Assembly: GCF_014898815.1 (NCBI RefSeq)
Contig: NW_026515500.1
Span: forward strand, 1,666,812-1,730,811
DNA from: Panonychus citri
Taxonomy: Eukaryota > Arthropoda > Arachnida > Trombidiformes > Tetranychidae
DNA length: 64,000 nt
Reading direction: 5' to 3'
The position numbers were made by a program, and so were the translations under genes. This document shows, piece by piece, positions 1-14,700 of this stretch. The notes under the pieces were generated by a model. It saw nothing but the letters and a program-made list of their open reading frames with translations. It searched no databases and was not told the origin of the DNA. Numbering within the stretch: the first letter of the stretch is position 1; every line of letters begins with the position of its first letter.

Positions 1-2604
1 ATCTCTTCCTGATCTTATAGATAATTATCATTAAAATGTTGCCCATTAAAATTAAATCTTCATCGTTATAATTATCGTTATCTTTACGGAAACAATAATT
101 TGTTTCCATGTTATTATTATATTACAATCGTTGTAACTATTATCACCTTTTTTTCACTAACCCATTCATTTATTATTGATTGTTGGCAATTGATTAATTT
201 GGTGTAAAAATCATTTCATCTATTAAATGAATCATATCTACATAGTGATGAAATTGTTATTAATCAAGCGATAATTTCATTCTTTAGCTTCCTTTTTTTT
301 CATCTTCATAATTTAAGGTCATTGAAAGTAACAGTAATCATGTTGATTAAATGATCAAGTTAATGATAATCATCATGAATGATAAATGTTAACAGAATGT
401 ATTTTATTATCATTATTATTGTTATTTACTATTCAATGAGTGATTATATCAATACAACTGATTTTTTTTTGCATTTCAATACTACAATCATCATATTTGA
501 TATTTGATGATTAATTATAATAACGAATGTTGATTTTAATCATTGAACATTATCATGATTATTTTACCTCAATTAAATATCAAATTGAAACAATAACAAT
601 GATAATAATCAATAACCAATAGTGGATTAAATTGAAAAAAACTAAGGTGGGTGATTAGTTTTGATTTCTGATTAACCAGCACGAATTTAATATTGGATTA
701 TAATTAATATTAAATATCCTAATGATGCAATAATCATTTTATTGGCGATTTTATCAAGTTTTATTTAATGTTGAGATGTGTAAATGATAAAGGTAAATTG
801 TAAACATGAAAGAAAGGTAAAAGTGAATTAAACAATTTTGATTTTTATCAATTAAACCAAAAAAAAAGATCAAAACAAAAGTTAACCAATCGACGTGTTG
901 ACGATAACAAACAAACGGTAAATTGTATGTTACTATTAGCACGTTAATCAAGCACCAACACCAAATTGTAACCAACACTTTGTGGTTGAATACACGATAA
1001 GTATCGTGTTCTAAAATCAATCGGCAGTTAGAGTGTTAAGGTTAAGTTAGTTATCGGTCAAAACCAGGAAAGAGATTCAATAAAACAACATGAAATCTGA
1101 TTGTTACAATTAACTCAAATATCGATAACTAAGGTTTCACTAAATCAAAATAGAAGTACATTTAATTATTGATTAAGTGTCTCAGGTAAAAAAATATACA
1201 CTCAAAGTCACAATTGTGAATTGTTGAAATAGAATAGATCAAATTAATTGATTCAATGTCAAATTAATTTTCATGAGAAAATAATAATAATCAATTGAAA
1301 CAGTAGTGTGATGATGATGATCATCATCACCAGATAAAGGTGCTAATGATGCGATGATTGATAAAATCAAAGATGATCTGAGAAAAGATGAGGATGAGTT
1401 AACAGATATTGATTGAGCAAAGGATTGTTTACATTTGATAATGGTGAGAATATGAAAAAATATAATGATGATGATGATCATCATCATCATCATGAACATT
1501 GAGAATCTATTTGACATAATGTAATGTGTCAATATAATATATATAAGATGATATGGTCTATAAAATTGGCAACTTAAATACTTTGTAATACGATTTCACC
1601 TTTTAATTCAATTAAATTACTATTCTTTTATTGTCATCTCTCTCTCTCCCTCAAATGATCATCATTATAATCATTACAATGTTTATTATCATCTTCCTTT
1701 TCATCTGATACATTTAACTGCATCTCTCTTTTATTTCATTCAATCTTAATCTTCATCAAATATAAATGTAGTAAAAGATTTAAATCATTTCAAGGTTTAC
1801 CTGTGAACTTACCTTATCCTCCTCTCCCTCCCTCTTTTTTAATAACAATAAATAATAACAATCATGAAAATAATACAATTTCATCTCCCCTGTTACTCAT
1901 TGAATTCATTGATGGCAAATTGACAGACAGATAAAAAAAGGTGAACACAACTAAAGGAATCGAGGCAAGGTTACTCTTCCGATTGCGATTCTGAACAACA
2001 GTTAACCCATAAAAATAAATTGTTTGATTGAAATAAAGTGATTAGTGGATATTAACTAACATACAAAACTATTGAAAAAAGTAGATTCAAGACAATTGAA
2101 TTAATAGGTAGATTAGAATAACTTTTCTCTCTCTCTCTCTCTCAATGATCAATCTAATGTTCATCAAGAATGAAAAAAAAATATACCAACAGTAGGTCAA
2201 AGTTTTAGTTGACTAAGGATGAACCTTGAAATAAATATAAAAAAAAGTTACAACGTAGTTAATCAATTAAAAGTCCGAATTGTCAACAAGAAAAATTTTG
2301 ATAATTGTAACAGCAAACAACGAGAAAGAAAAAAAAACTGTGAGCTAGTCGTAAATCGTAATAAACAAAGTAACTCATGAGTTCTGAAGGAAACCGGAAT
2401 CACGGAGGGGTTAATGTTTCGACGTTGCAATGTCATTTATTCAGAACTTGGATCAGTAAGTTTTTGTCTTAATTGCTACTGATTGTAGTAAAAATTTAGA
2501 TAAATTCAATGGGAAAGTGAAAAATTCAGTTTAAAGATGATTACTCAATTATCTGAGACTCATATTAAGACAGCTTATGAATGCGATATGAATTTTAAAT
2601 GTTT

Positions 2605-2662
<58 letters not shown>

Positions 2663-5600
2663 AATAATGGTGTGAGTCATTTCAATCAAGGTGATAATTT
2701 ACCTATGAAGAAAAAAATGTCTTACTCAGGTAACAGTAAAGATAATTAAAAGAAACGATTAGTGAATTGATAGTAAACAAGAAAAAAACGGTTCCACTTC
2801 AGGTAACTCTGGATTTTTATGCATATACAGGTAGAGGGGTTTATCTAATTTCTTGAATTTATTTAAGATAATCTTGTTATCGGAAGAAAGTTCTACCTGC
2901 TAATTTGAAAGAGATGAAAAAAAAAATTCTAAATTCAACCGAAAATCTAATAACTCAACTGTATGCAAAAGAGGTTACATGAAAGTGGAAGTAGCATATT
3001 GTTGATCATCATCATTGGGAAACACAAATACAAATATATCAATGATTTAAAGGGAAACCCGGAAGGAGAGACACATACACATGATGATCCAGTTGAACTT
3101 CACTTTGACCCTTTTCAATGAGTAACTTTTTTCACTTCATTTTCATTTGCAAATTTGGTTCCTCTTCAATCATCTGTTGTTAGTGTAGTAATCGTTAATT
3201 ACTAGTTAAACGAGGTAAGACCATTAATCAGATTTTATGCAAGAAGTGATAATAATACAATTAACTAAACATGCAAACAATACAATCACACACAAGACTT
3301 TGAAAGTTGAAAGAGGTAAAAGTTGAATTAACTAATCAACACGGTTAATCAATTATCATTGTCACTTTCAGAATTAATTCTCATAAATTTTAATCACATT
3401 TTAAAATCTAAAATAGTCAATAATCAGATAATATTTACTTTTCTCTTATTATTATCATGACTTGAAAGTAAATGATACGATTAACATGATAAATAGTAAA
3501 TTAACAAACTTGAAAAAATAAATAAATTACAATAAGAAATAATTAAGAGTAACAATTGAAATCTTTCAACAACCCAAACAATTAACACGCTCATTTAGAC
3601 TCATTGATTAACTTTAAAGGCCATTTTGAACAAACGAAAACGACATAATAAGATTCAAATGTAAATCATCATAATCATCATACGATTCATTTGATTCTAA
3701 GTTCGTAAAGTCAATTGAACGTCATTTTCTGATTGCATGATATGTTACCATGAAACGTAATTCAAGTCAACTATTAAATTACTTGTTATATTTAACTAAC
3801 TTAAACTAATTTCATTTAATTGTTGATTGTCAAAGTCAATCAAATTATTAACGCATTATGGTGCGTTAATTGTGTTCAATTACTTCATTGATTAAATTAA
3901 TACACTTCGGGAATGACTTTCGCTACTTGGTTGTAGTTGATACAATAGTTTACTCAATATAAGGAAAACAATAAATTACATGACAATTGTTGATTTGTAA
4001 TGTAACTGATTAACATTTGTGTTTATGTAACTTATTTAAAATGTTAATCTAATTCAAAAATGCTCTAAACTGTAATCATTGATCATGGTGCAGATTAATA
4101 AACAAAACTACTGGTGAAAGTAAATTAATCCATCAATTGAGTTATTTATATACAATCAAATGATAACAATTGGGTTTAATCAGGACCAAAAAAAAGTTTC
4201 AATAGTAAACCAACAAAAAACTATAATAATAAACATCGCAAGGAATAAGTTGTTATTTTGATAATTCAGAATAATATGAAAGGGAAATAAGAGATTAATC
4301 ATTTAACAATAGTACGATGTCCAATCAACGAGTTTATCAGACATTTGATTGTGTTAATTGTCCGAGTGAAAGCTTAATCAAGTTAATCTTGTATAAGAAA
4401 ATTACGATTTTGTCCAAAAATTATCACAATTACGTTGCAACATGATGATAGTTACTTGATAACTATTGTTTTACCTCTATAGCATTTTTCGAGTCTATTT
4501 TTACATGTCCATAGTAGTGAATAGTGTTTATCGTGGAGGAAGAGGAGGTGGTGGTAAATGTTGTTGATTGTTTACCGTAAACAATAAAATAACAACAAAG
4601 TTTCACGCACTTAAACAATTGATCTAATCGAAAATTTAATCGAGTTAAAGATTTTTCTAAACTTATCGTCAATTTAGTCTTAATCATCAAGTTATCTGAT
4701 GAGCGTGACCATAAAAAAGATAACGGATTAAATAGATATCAATAGATGAGAGGAAGAGTTTTAATCTGAGTGTGTGGTTTGCTGATGTGATTATCTTATT
4801 TTCAACACCAAAATTATAATCAACATCATCATCAATGGATTATTAAGATTACGATTAAGAAAAAGTAAATGTAACGGAAGTTTACTGGTAAAATTACAGG
4901 TAATACAAAAAAAAGAAGTGGAAAAAAGTATTATTAACAATCAAATCGAAAAGGAAACTTAAAGGTCAACAAGGTTGGTAACCTTGTTATTAAGTAAAAG
5001 CGATTGGACAAAGTTAATTTTAAATGATTAACCAGCAACAATTGATAAATCATAGAAATACAATTTTGAAATGTGGATAATCACCAAAGTTAAAATTGAG
5101 AAATCAATGAGATTAATCTGATTAATCCGTCATGAATTCACTATAATTCATCAAAGGAAAATGACCAATGGAAACTCAGTCTCACTATTGTCAGTTTCAT
5201 CTTCAATCTATCTCATAATATCTATAGTTTAATAACTTCCGGATTCTTTAATTGCGAAGTTTTATCGAGAACTAATTTATAGTTTCGATTATTGTTTAGT
5301 CAATTATTGATAGTATCTAATAAGTTGACCATTTTGTCGTAGCGTAAAATAGTAAGCTAATCATTCAGTTGTGATTATCAAAAAGAGAAATGGAATAAAA
5401 AATAGAAAACTAGAATAGACAGTAATTCATGTCAATCTTTGACAATGATGATTAATTACATTGTGATTAAATTGATTGATTAATGTGGGAAAATTTGGGA
5501 ATTTGATAGAAGAGTTAATTGTTACTATTAATTACATGATAAAGATTGAATTGATGAGAATCATAATTTCAAGTTGAAAAACTATTAACCTAAACCAGTT

Positions 5601-8600
5601 AGACTAATCAATTAATAGTATTTAGAGTGGTTAGAGAGAGAGAGACGATTATTGAAATCATTAGGACAGGTAAATGAATTGAAACAAGAAATATCACCAT
5701 GAGGATGAGGATTAATGATGAATATAAAATAATCATCAATAAAAAAACATGAAATTAATGTAACTCAAGATGGAGACAAGATAAGTATGTAAACAATTTA
5801 AGTGACCATCGCAATCAATAAATTGTAAGAAATAGTAATAATAAATTGTTACATCGTGACAAACAATCAGGTTTCAGGACAATCTAATTGGTGAATGGTG
5901 ACCAAGAATATTCAAAAAGAAAACCAATCCTAAAAAAAGTATCATTAATGAACAGCCAACAAATCATAATGGTCAAGATCATTATGATTAACTGATTTGT
6001 TAACAGTTAATTGATGACAAATGTTCAACTGGACATTGATTAAGTAACAATGAATGGGAAATAATCAAGGTAACATTAATCAAGATTAGAAATTGATTAT
6101 CGTGTCGGTTTCATATTGTCTGATTGTGATTAAACCTTTAAAATCATCACTCAACCTCTCAGCTGAAAACCTTATCCTAAGGGGATCCACACCTAATTGT
6201 TGTTGTTTCAAGAGGACTCGATTAATTATCAATATAAAGAGCAAAACTAATTATAATGATGACAATTAGCAATCAATGATACGGTAAGTTTTCACCAAAA
6301 TCGAGTTAATTGCTGATGATGGTCAAGATGAAGTGATACTTAGGTAGAAAAAAACAAAATGTTGATGAATGGTTGATTAGATGATAATCATAAATTGATG
6401 ATAAAAATGAAGGCAAAAAGGTTATCAAATTAAGATGGAGATGATAAAGATTAGAGGCTTAGAATTTTCCTTTTTTCTTCACAAAGATTATGAAGATTAA
6501 GAGAAAATGCTAATAATCAACTGATTATAATAAGAAACTGAATAGGGTGAAATAAGTTTACTGATTGTTAACAGAGTATTTAATTTGCTTCGGGCTTGAC
6601 CTGATTATTGACCTGATCACACGCAAAGTGTTTGATCAGCAGACTCTATCTCTCCCTCTCCAGTCATCTTCATCTTTTCTGCTTCTGTCTAATTAACGGA
6701 TATAAGGTAACATGAGGATCGTAGGAGGTCAAAGGATATCAGTATCTCGATCATAATTAACATTAAGTGTGTGGTAAACGTAGAGGCCATTCATTAAAAC
6801 GCACATACATAAAAACATATGATAGTCATGATTAACCAACACACACATATAATATTAAGTTAATGATAACAGAATCAGTAATAAGTGTATGAGACTTGAA
6901 AAGTTTATCAGGCTAATAATGGTGATGATAATATTATGATAGTTGTATCATCATCACCCAAAATTAGATTGTTAAATTCAGGAAAAGATCATTTCAAAAG
7001 TTGCATAATTTAATCAATTACAAATCACAAGTTAATCAGAAAAAGCTTAGAAAAACAACTCTACCTGTTGCATCATGTATATTCAATTGAATTCACACAG
7101 AGCCACAACACTAAAAACAAGTTACAAACATAAGATTTGCGTTTGCAAATTATTACATCAACAAAAAAATTGAGTGATTTTTACATATTTGACCCAAGAG
7201 AGAGAGAGAGAGAGAGAGAGATGAGTATGATTATTAACAAACAGAATTAAATTTTGTATTCCATTAATATAATTTGCATTGATTAAATTTTCAATTTGAT
7301 GTCTTTAATCAAAATCTATTTTAAGCTAAATCAAACCTCAAACAATAAATAAATTATCGTAAGCAATTTAAATGGTGCTAAAGCGGAAATTGATTTGCAG
7401 TAATAGGGAAATAAACAAATTGATATTATCAAAAGTAATAGTTATACCAAATAGATGATAATTTAAAAACAACAATGATTGTTCACTTCAACGGGTTAAG
7501 CAAATTGTAATCATCAAGATTAATATTCAACAGTGATGATTTTGTTACTATTTTCTGCAAAATAATTTCTCTGAAGTATAAAAGCTCATGAATTAAATTG
7601 TATTAATAATTTACAATTGTTATTGATCAAAATGTATGAGAAAAAGTGTTGATTAGTTCAAACAGTGAGTAAAAGAGGGAGAAGGGGTTGGATTAACTTT
7701 CTATTTCTTAAATCAGTTGTATTAATGGCTTAACCATCAAGGATAAGGTGCAAACTATTATATCGGTCAAATAGCCTGAAGAAATGTAAGAATTGATATT
7801 AAAAAAAGTTAAAAGTAACAAAAACAGTTACTGATTATCCCTCAGCATTTACCATGAACCCTGTCCATTTAATTATCAAATATAAAAGTTAAAAGTAAAA
7901 CAACTTGATCAATATCACAATTAAATTGATGATAATGGTTTAAACTAAATTAAATCTTTAACAACAACAAAACCAACAGTTTGAAATCATATTGAACTTT
8001 TTTTTGGTTAAAGATTTTAACAGGATAACAGAAATTTAGATTGTGACTGAGAGGCACTTCCGAATTAATTTCCGTTCCTGATTTAGTTTATTAATTGTGA
8101 TAAAAAAACAATTTAACTAATACGTATACATCTACATCATCATCGTAATCAAATAGGTGCTCAGGCTAAATCACCAATAACGGTAAAAAAGTAAGAAAAA
8201 TAAAGGAAGAGAATTAGAAAAGTAAATCATTTTTTCGTTGCGAATCGAATAGTGAAAAACCAAATATGAAATTGATTGTTGATAATTGAAAATTTCCGAT
8301 AATGATTAAAATGTAATTAGTTATAAATTGTAATAATCATTAGTTATTATTGTTAATCATTAAATAGTTTGCAATCATTTTAATACAAATTGGGCTTTTC
8401 TGTTGAAATTAAATTTTTCCAGAAAATCAGTTTTCTTGATTATCTTTACTTAAAAATTATGATTAAGTTATGATTTTTGAATTAATTTCAAATTGGAATA
8501 CAATTGTTATTAACTATCAATGAAACCGATCGTAGTTAATAAACTAATTGTCACTACCGAGAATCATAAAGTAACGTGTTTAATATTAGTGTAGTTATTA

Positions 8601-8769
8601 GTTAATTATCTGCATTAGAGTTTTGGTCAAGCGTTTTCAATGCAAAAGTAATTAAGTGACCTTTTCTTGTTGAGTACAAACAAAATTTGCAAGTAAATTG
8701 TTGGGAATTAATAAATTGATGTAAACCACACGATTTAAGTGTTATGGAAATAATAAAATTAAGACTTAC
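1..8769. other. No recognised gene; 3' side of the sorting nexin
   Basis: I looked on both strands for the missing last exon(s) of the sorting nexin, whose visible part ends in an open donor at 8769, and did not find a convincing one. The stretch is very AT-rich, full of TTAATCA/TGATAAT-type low-complexity sequence, with short CT/GA tracts (2608-2659, 7198-7221). Open frames here are short and of biased composition (runs of His, Met, Ile or Asp from simple repeats). It is probably the gene's last intron and/or intergenic DNA. Confidence 0.5.
2608..2659. repeat. (TC)26 microsatellite
   Basis: Uninterrupted TC dinucleotide tract of about 52 bases, the largest simple repeat in the left 20 kb. 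Confidence 0.95.
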
Positions 8770-11700
8770 CTCATCTCGTTTGTGGGGTTTTGCTTTATCT
8801 AGATTTCTATTTGATTTCTCGTATTCAATCATTAAACCAGTTCGACGATTAAGCATTTCCTTTTCCGTTTCAATATAACGAGACCATAAATCAAAGCTTG
8901 ATCCTAGAGTGGCTTCATCATTGAAATTGATAACTTCCAGACCTCTCTGTTTAAAAAAGACCATGATAAGCAATCAAAAGAATGATTAAAATTAATTGTT
9001 GCTTTGTTATAAATTTTGTACAATGTCAAGTTAATTAAGTAAAAGAAATTGTAATTCATTTCAATTTGTCACCACTAATAAGTGATGATAATCAACAGCA
9101 AAATGATCATTAATTTATAATTTATGCTAATTTTAGTTTGTCAACTAATTTAAATGATTTTCATTAACGAGATGAATATTTATCCTTAATATTCATTGAC
9201 TAAATTAATCTCTGGTTGAATAGTCAAAATGAGATTAATTGATGAGGATGAATATTAATAATTACCTGATAATCATCAATGGCAATTGAGAAAAGGTTTC
9301 CAAATTTCATGGCTTGACGATTAGATTGATTCTCACTACTTCCGGGGATATTTAAATTAAGAGTTGTCGATAAATGTGATAGAGATCCACAGAGTTCTAG
9401 ATAAAGATGAATACAGAAAAATCAACATTAATATAACAGAATTGAGATGATTAACTAATTAGAAACAATCGTAAGTAAACTACTCCTCATGTAAATTAGT
9501 TAATTGGTCGAGATTTTATGTGTAGGAGGAAAAACAAATTATTCTTAGACAAGATTTAAATCATATCCTCAGTAGGGTTTAAGGATAATTTAGTTTTTTT
9601 TGAAAAAAAGTTGATCACAATTAAAGGGATCAGTTAATCCACAATAAAAGGATAAGATTAGAGTAGTAAATAATAATATCGAAACGGTAAATACTTTTTC
9701 CACCCTAAAGAAAGACCCAAGGAAATTTTGATTGATTGATTGTTGATTATAAAATATAGATTATAAAAATTAGAAATCAATTGATCAGGTAAACAACAAC
9801 AACAACAACATCAATAACCAATTAGATGAATCAATTGTAATTATAACAACGAAAATGATTACAATCAATCGTAAACAATAATTATTGGATTAACTGGATT
9901 TACCTTTAAGTTTAATCTCTTTTTTCCAATTATAATTTGGTTAACCTTTAAATCGATTAAAAAAAGAAGACACAAACTAATTTATGGTACAAAAAGTTAA
10001 TTGTGATTAGGAGAGAAAAAAGAAAACTTTACAATTTAATCAACAATCAAAAGGCAAACAATCTAAAAGTACCAAAAATAGATGATAGTAAATGATTAAT
10101 CATTTGGATTAGAAATTATTGGAAAAAGTTTTCGAAACTTTGTCAAACTGTAAATGGAGCTATCTCGTAATTAATAATATTTAATTACAATCAATTTAAT
10201 TGTATAATTACTTTTATCAACAGTCCAAATAATTGATAAGTTTAATTGATAATTTATTGAGATTAAAAAGAGTTGAAAATAAAGTATGAGAAAAAGTGAA
10301 ATTCAGAACGATAAGATAATTGAAATTATTTGATATTAATTATAAATCGATTATCAGTAATTAAAAAAGTTCAATTAGATTCTGATTGAGAGAAATAAAT
10401 TCAAATCAATAGTTAATTATTTAGAATGGTCAAAAATAATCATAGTTAAATGATTTACAATTAACAAATAATCAATATCAGTCATTTCCTGATCAATTAA
10501 GATAATTTAAATCAAAGAAAATTAATAAAGATCAAGATTGGGATTAAGATCGAGTATCAATAAAGTTTTAATTTTCTTGAACAACGAAAAAGTAATTAAT
10601 CTTAAGGCCTAACAGGTCACTTTCGGTAATCGTAACTGACGTATCATAATCAAATTGACTGTTCTTTTTTTTTCAACTAATTTAAGTTTATTTTCTCACT
10701 TTTTTTCAATTCTTTTTATCATTTCCATTCACTAATTTGACAGAAAACAACAGTTAATTATATTATTAAGAAATGATGAGGAATATAAATACATTACAGA
10801 TGAAAACATCATCATTATGATAACAATAATGATTGTGCTAATGTAATAATAATGATAACATCGTGATTATAGCAATAAGAGTAGGGACCACACCTTTAAT
10901 TTGATTTAAATAAGATGCTTTTGTTTTGTAAATATATGATAAGATGATAAAATTCAAACTAATTGACAAGTTTATCGTTTATTATAACATGAAGTACATA
11001 CTATTCATGATAATTAGTGAGAGTATAATGATTAGATTAACCTAGAGTAAATAGTTGATTGGGATGATGATGATGATGATCAACAATTGATATGAATAAT
11101 TGATAAAATAACAGCAACAACAATCAACTGGACAATGGTATATATTTATTTGAATGATGATAATACTAATGAATCAGATTCTGTTCATGATCATGCTGAT
11201 AATAAACATGACAAGATTGAGGAGATTTCAAATAAATTGAAATTAATAATCTATTCCATAAACAATCAATGATATGGTTAACAGTAGGCTAAATGATAAT
11301 TTAATTTAATCACCATAATTGGTTTAATTATATGCAGTATTTATCCTTTTCAATTTCAATTTCACTTCCTTTAGATCATCATTTGTAAATCGTTTCCGTT
11401 TTATCACTTATTATTATTATCATTAATCATCATGATGATATTTCATCTTTAATCATATTCTGTGTGATTATAATTATCTGATTATATAGATTGTTTAAAA
11501 ACCACTAATCACAATTTACAATTTTTCCCCTTTAAGTAATTCTGATTGATTGATTGTTGTTAATTTAATAATATTAATAATGGGAAGAGAAAGTTTAATG
11601 AAAAAGGAAAACGGAAACAGGTAAATTGTGATTTAAAGATTAAGATGTAAGAGTTGATAAGATTAAAATGATTAGCGAAATTGGTTTTACAATTAGAGTG

Positions 11701-14700
11701 ATAACAGTTGGAAATTAATGATTGTGATAGTCATATATCATCAATCAACGGTCACAAATTGTTATTTGGCAAAACAATTAACGTGAAAATTTATCAATCT
11801 GATTATATTGACACTCGAAGTGATCAAAAGTCATATCGAGTATTTCGGAATCGAGTAAGATTGTTAGACAAATTGGGTCTTGAAAGTAGAAACGATTTCG
11901 ATAGATGATAGAAAATGTTTGGATTTTTAGTACCTTCATTGTTTTCCTAATATCATCAGCTGATAGGAGATTTACATGTTATTACATTGAGAAAAATCAA
12001 TGATTGATGAAACGAAGAGTAAAACTGAAATACTATCAGAGTGTGAAAAGATTGTTATTATTTAACAACAACGTTTTCGGCTTAATTTCTTAACTGAATT
12101 AGCTTGACAAGAAAGGTAATTAGTGATTAGTGATTAGAGGGGAAAGCTAATAGAAAGTAAATTGATTGAGATGATGATAAGGATGACGATGATGAGCATG
12201 ATGAGAAGGTAGTGAAAAATGAAAGAAAACAATTCTCGCAAGTAAAAAGATCATTTAACTTTAGAAAAAGATTAAAAAAGTGGTAAACGAATTAACTTGA
12301 CATATTAACTTTTTGTTAATTTTTGATGCTTTGTTTTTGTAAACTATCAACAACTATCATCATCGTCATCATCATCATATAAGATGATTGTAATTGAAGG
12401 TATCTGAAGATGGAGAGACAATAAACGAAAAAAAAAACAGCGAATGAGCGAAAATATAACGGTAATGATCAATATTGGAATTGAACAAAAAAAGATGAGC
12501 AAGTAAAACAATTATTATAATGGTTGGTAATAATAATAGACATGTAACAATTAACAGTTAATGTGGTAATTGCTTATTAGTAGCATTAAAATGGATTAAG
12601 AGAAGGATAAAGTTGACTGAGTTTTGTTTAGAGTGAAAAATAGTTGATATTGAAAAAAAAGAGTCACTAAATTGAGAGTCAGGTCAAAATTTCAGGTAAT
12701 CAAAACAATTATACCATTTAAAAAAAGGTAAATTATTAATTGTCTTAAACCTCAATTGATACTCAATTAGATTTGCAATTGATTTTCAAGTGTATTGATA
12801 ATTTAATCATATATGCCCAATACATCATCAATTGTAGTAATCACCATTATAATTTGCTAATCAGTCTATCGTGCAGCAATTTAATTAGATTCATCTAAAG
12901 TAGACTATATAATAGCTGAGAAATTAAGAATAATGAAATTAAATTAAAATAAAATAGATGCAAATTAAATTGTTGGTGTTACCTTGAAATAATTAAAGAC
13001 AACTGATATAACTACTGGTTATAATGGTATAGCGATTAACATGATAAGATTAATTGATTAATAATGATTCAAATACAATTAACAGAATGAGTGATGAGAG
13101 GCAATGATCTTTAGAGTAACCACCTTCATGATTATTCATACTAATTATCGGTGATATCATAATCATAATCATCACCATTAACCATCATTACCATTATTCT
13201 AAGTCAATTGATTAAGGATAAAATTACATTTGATTTAATAAAATTACAAATTAACCATGAAGTAATATTTTAATTATCTGAGTTAATTTGATTTTAATTT
13301 CAAAATAAATCATCAATTCAATGGTCAAATACACCAACGGGTGTGTTGGTCAAATGATGAGAATGATAGTAACTCAACTGACCCATTCATTTTATAATCT
13401 ACTCTGATAATGATTAGTCAAAACAGGGTAAAAATATAAATACGCACACACACAAAATCTTGATTATATTGTATACACAGTAATCAAAATAATCAGAGTG
13501 AGTGTTAAATAGTAACAATAACAACGAACAATTAACAACATCATTATTATGTTTTTGTTATTATTATCAGTAAACAACAGAAACCGACAAGTAAATACAA
13601 TAATACAAAAAAAGGCAATACTGTTAATCTAGGTAATAATAATGACAGTTAATTTAGGAAAAGGAAACTAAGATTGGTGAAACAATTTTGTGGCAAACTC
13701 ATTTGTGGATTATCAAGATTAACACGGACAAGGAACACTACCCTTTGGATACAATCAAATTAACTTAATCCACCAACCTGCAAAAATTAAAATTGATGTA
13801 ATTAAGTAACTATTAGGGATGAGTTTATCTATCACATTATATGAAGACTTTTTCTGATTTTAATGTTGGATAACAAAATTGCAATTATTATAAATGTTTA
13901 TGCATAGATGGTCATCTTTTGTGTCTTCTTAATCCAAGAGACATTTTAATTGTTAAGTTAATTCACTTTATTCACTAATTAATTTTATGATTAAGTTAAC
14001 CAGTAACTTTTCTGGTGATTTCTTGAAGTGTCAACGGTTAATCTTGACACTTTCAAGAAGATATCAACATGATAATCTTGCAGTTAAGTGATACAATTAT
14101 TTGGGGCATCATCTACTATTTAAAAACTATAATATGTTATCATGAATGAAATAGTAGAGTGAAAAGAAAGAGCCTGAATCTTATGTTTGAAACTACTGGT
14201 CAACAGACTCATCAAATTGTGTAAATAATCAAGCTGATTGTTATCATTTTTTTTAGATGACCAATTGAAAATGGACATTCTCAATGAACCGATAACTTAA
14301 CAACAGTAAAGTTTGATTGCTGTTGTGTTAAGTTAACCATTTATAAATTATTTTTGATTATTGATGATAATTCATCAAACTAGATTAATATCCTTTTATT
14401 TTTATTTTCTGCCCTAAAATTTTCCAATTGTAGAGTAAATTAACTTTTGGAAGTTAATTAAATCTTCAATTTTTCAACAATTACCAACTAAAACTAATAA
14501 ATTTCTCAACTAATTTGTTACATATAATAATTTTCAACGTGATTATGTTGATAAAAAAACAAAACTATCGAGAGAGTGAAACAAAAATTAGTGAAATGAA
14601 AGGTAAAAATTGAACTTGATTCTCACAGTAAACACTGCACATCAAAGCAATTAACTAATTGCAATTAATTAGATTGTTAAATCTCATATAATGAGAAGAG

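Noticed and set aside
1239..1532. Candidate protein with Met/Ile/His/Ser runs, minus strand
   Set aside because: Runs come from ATGATG/ATCATC repeats; no conserved segment.
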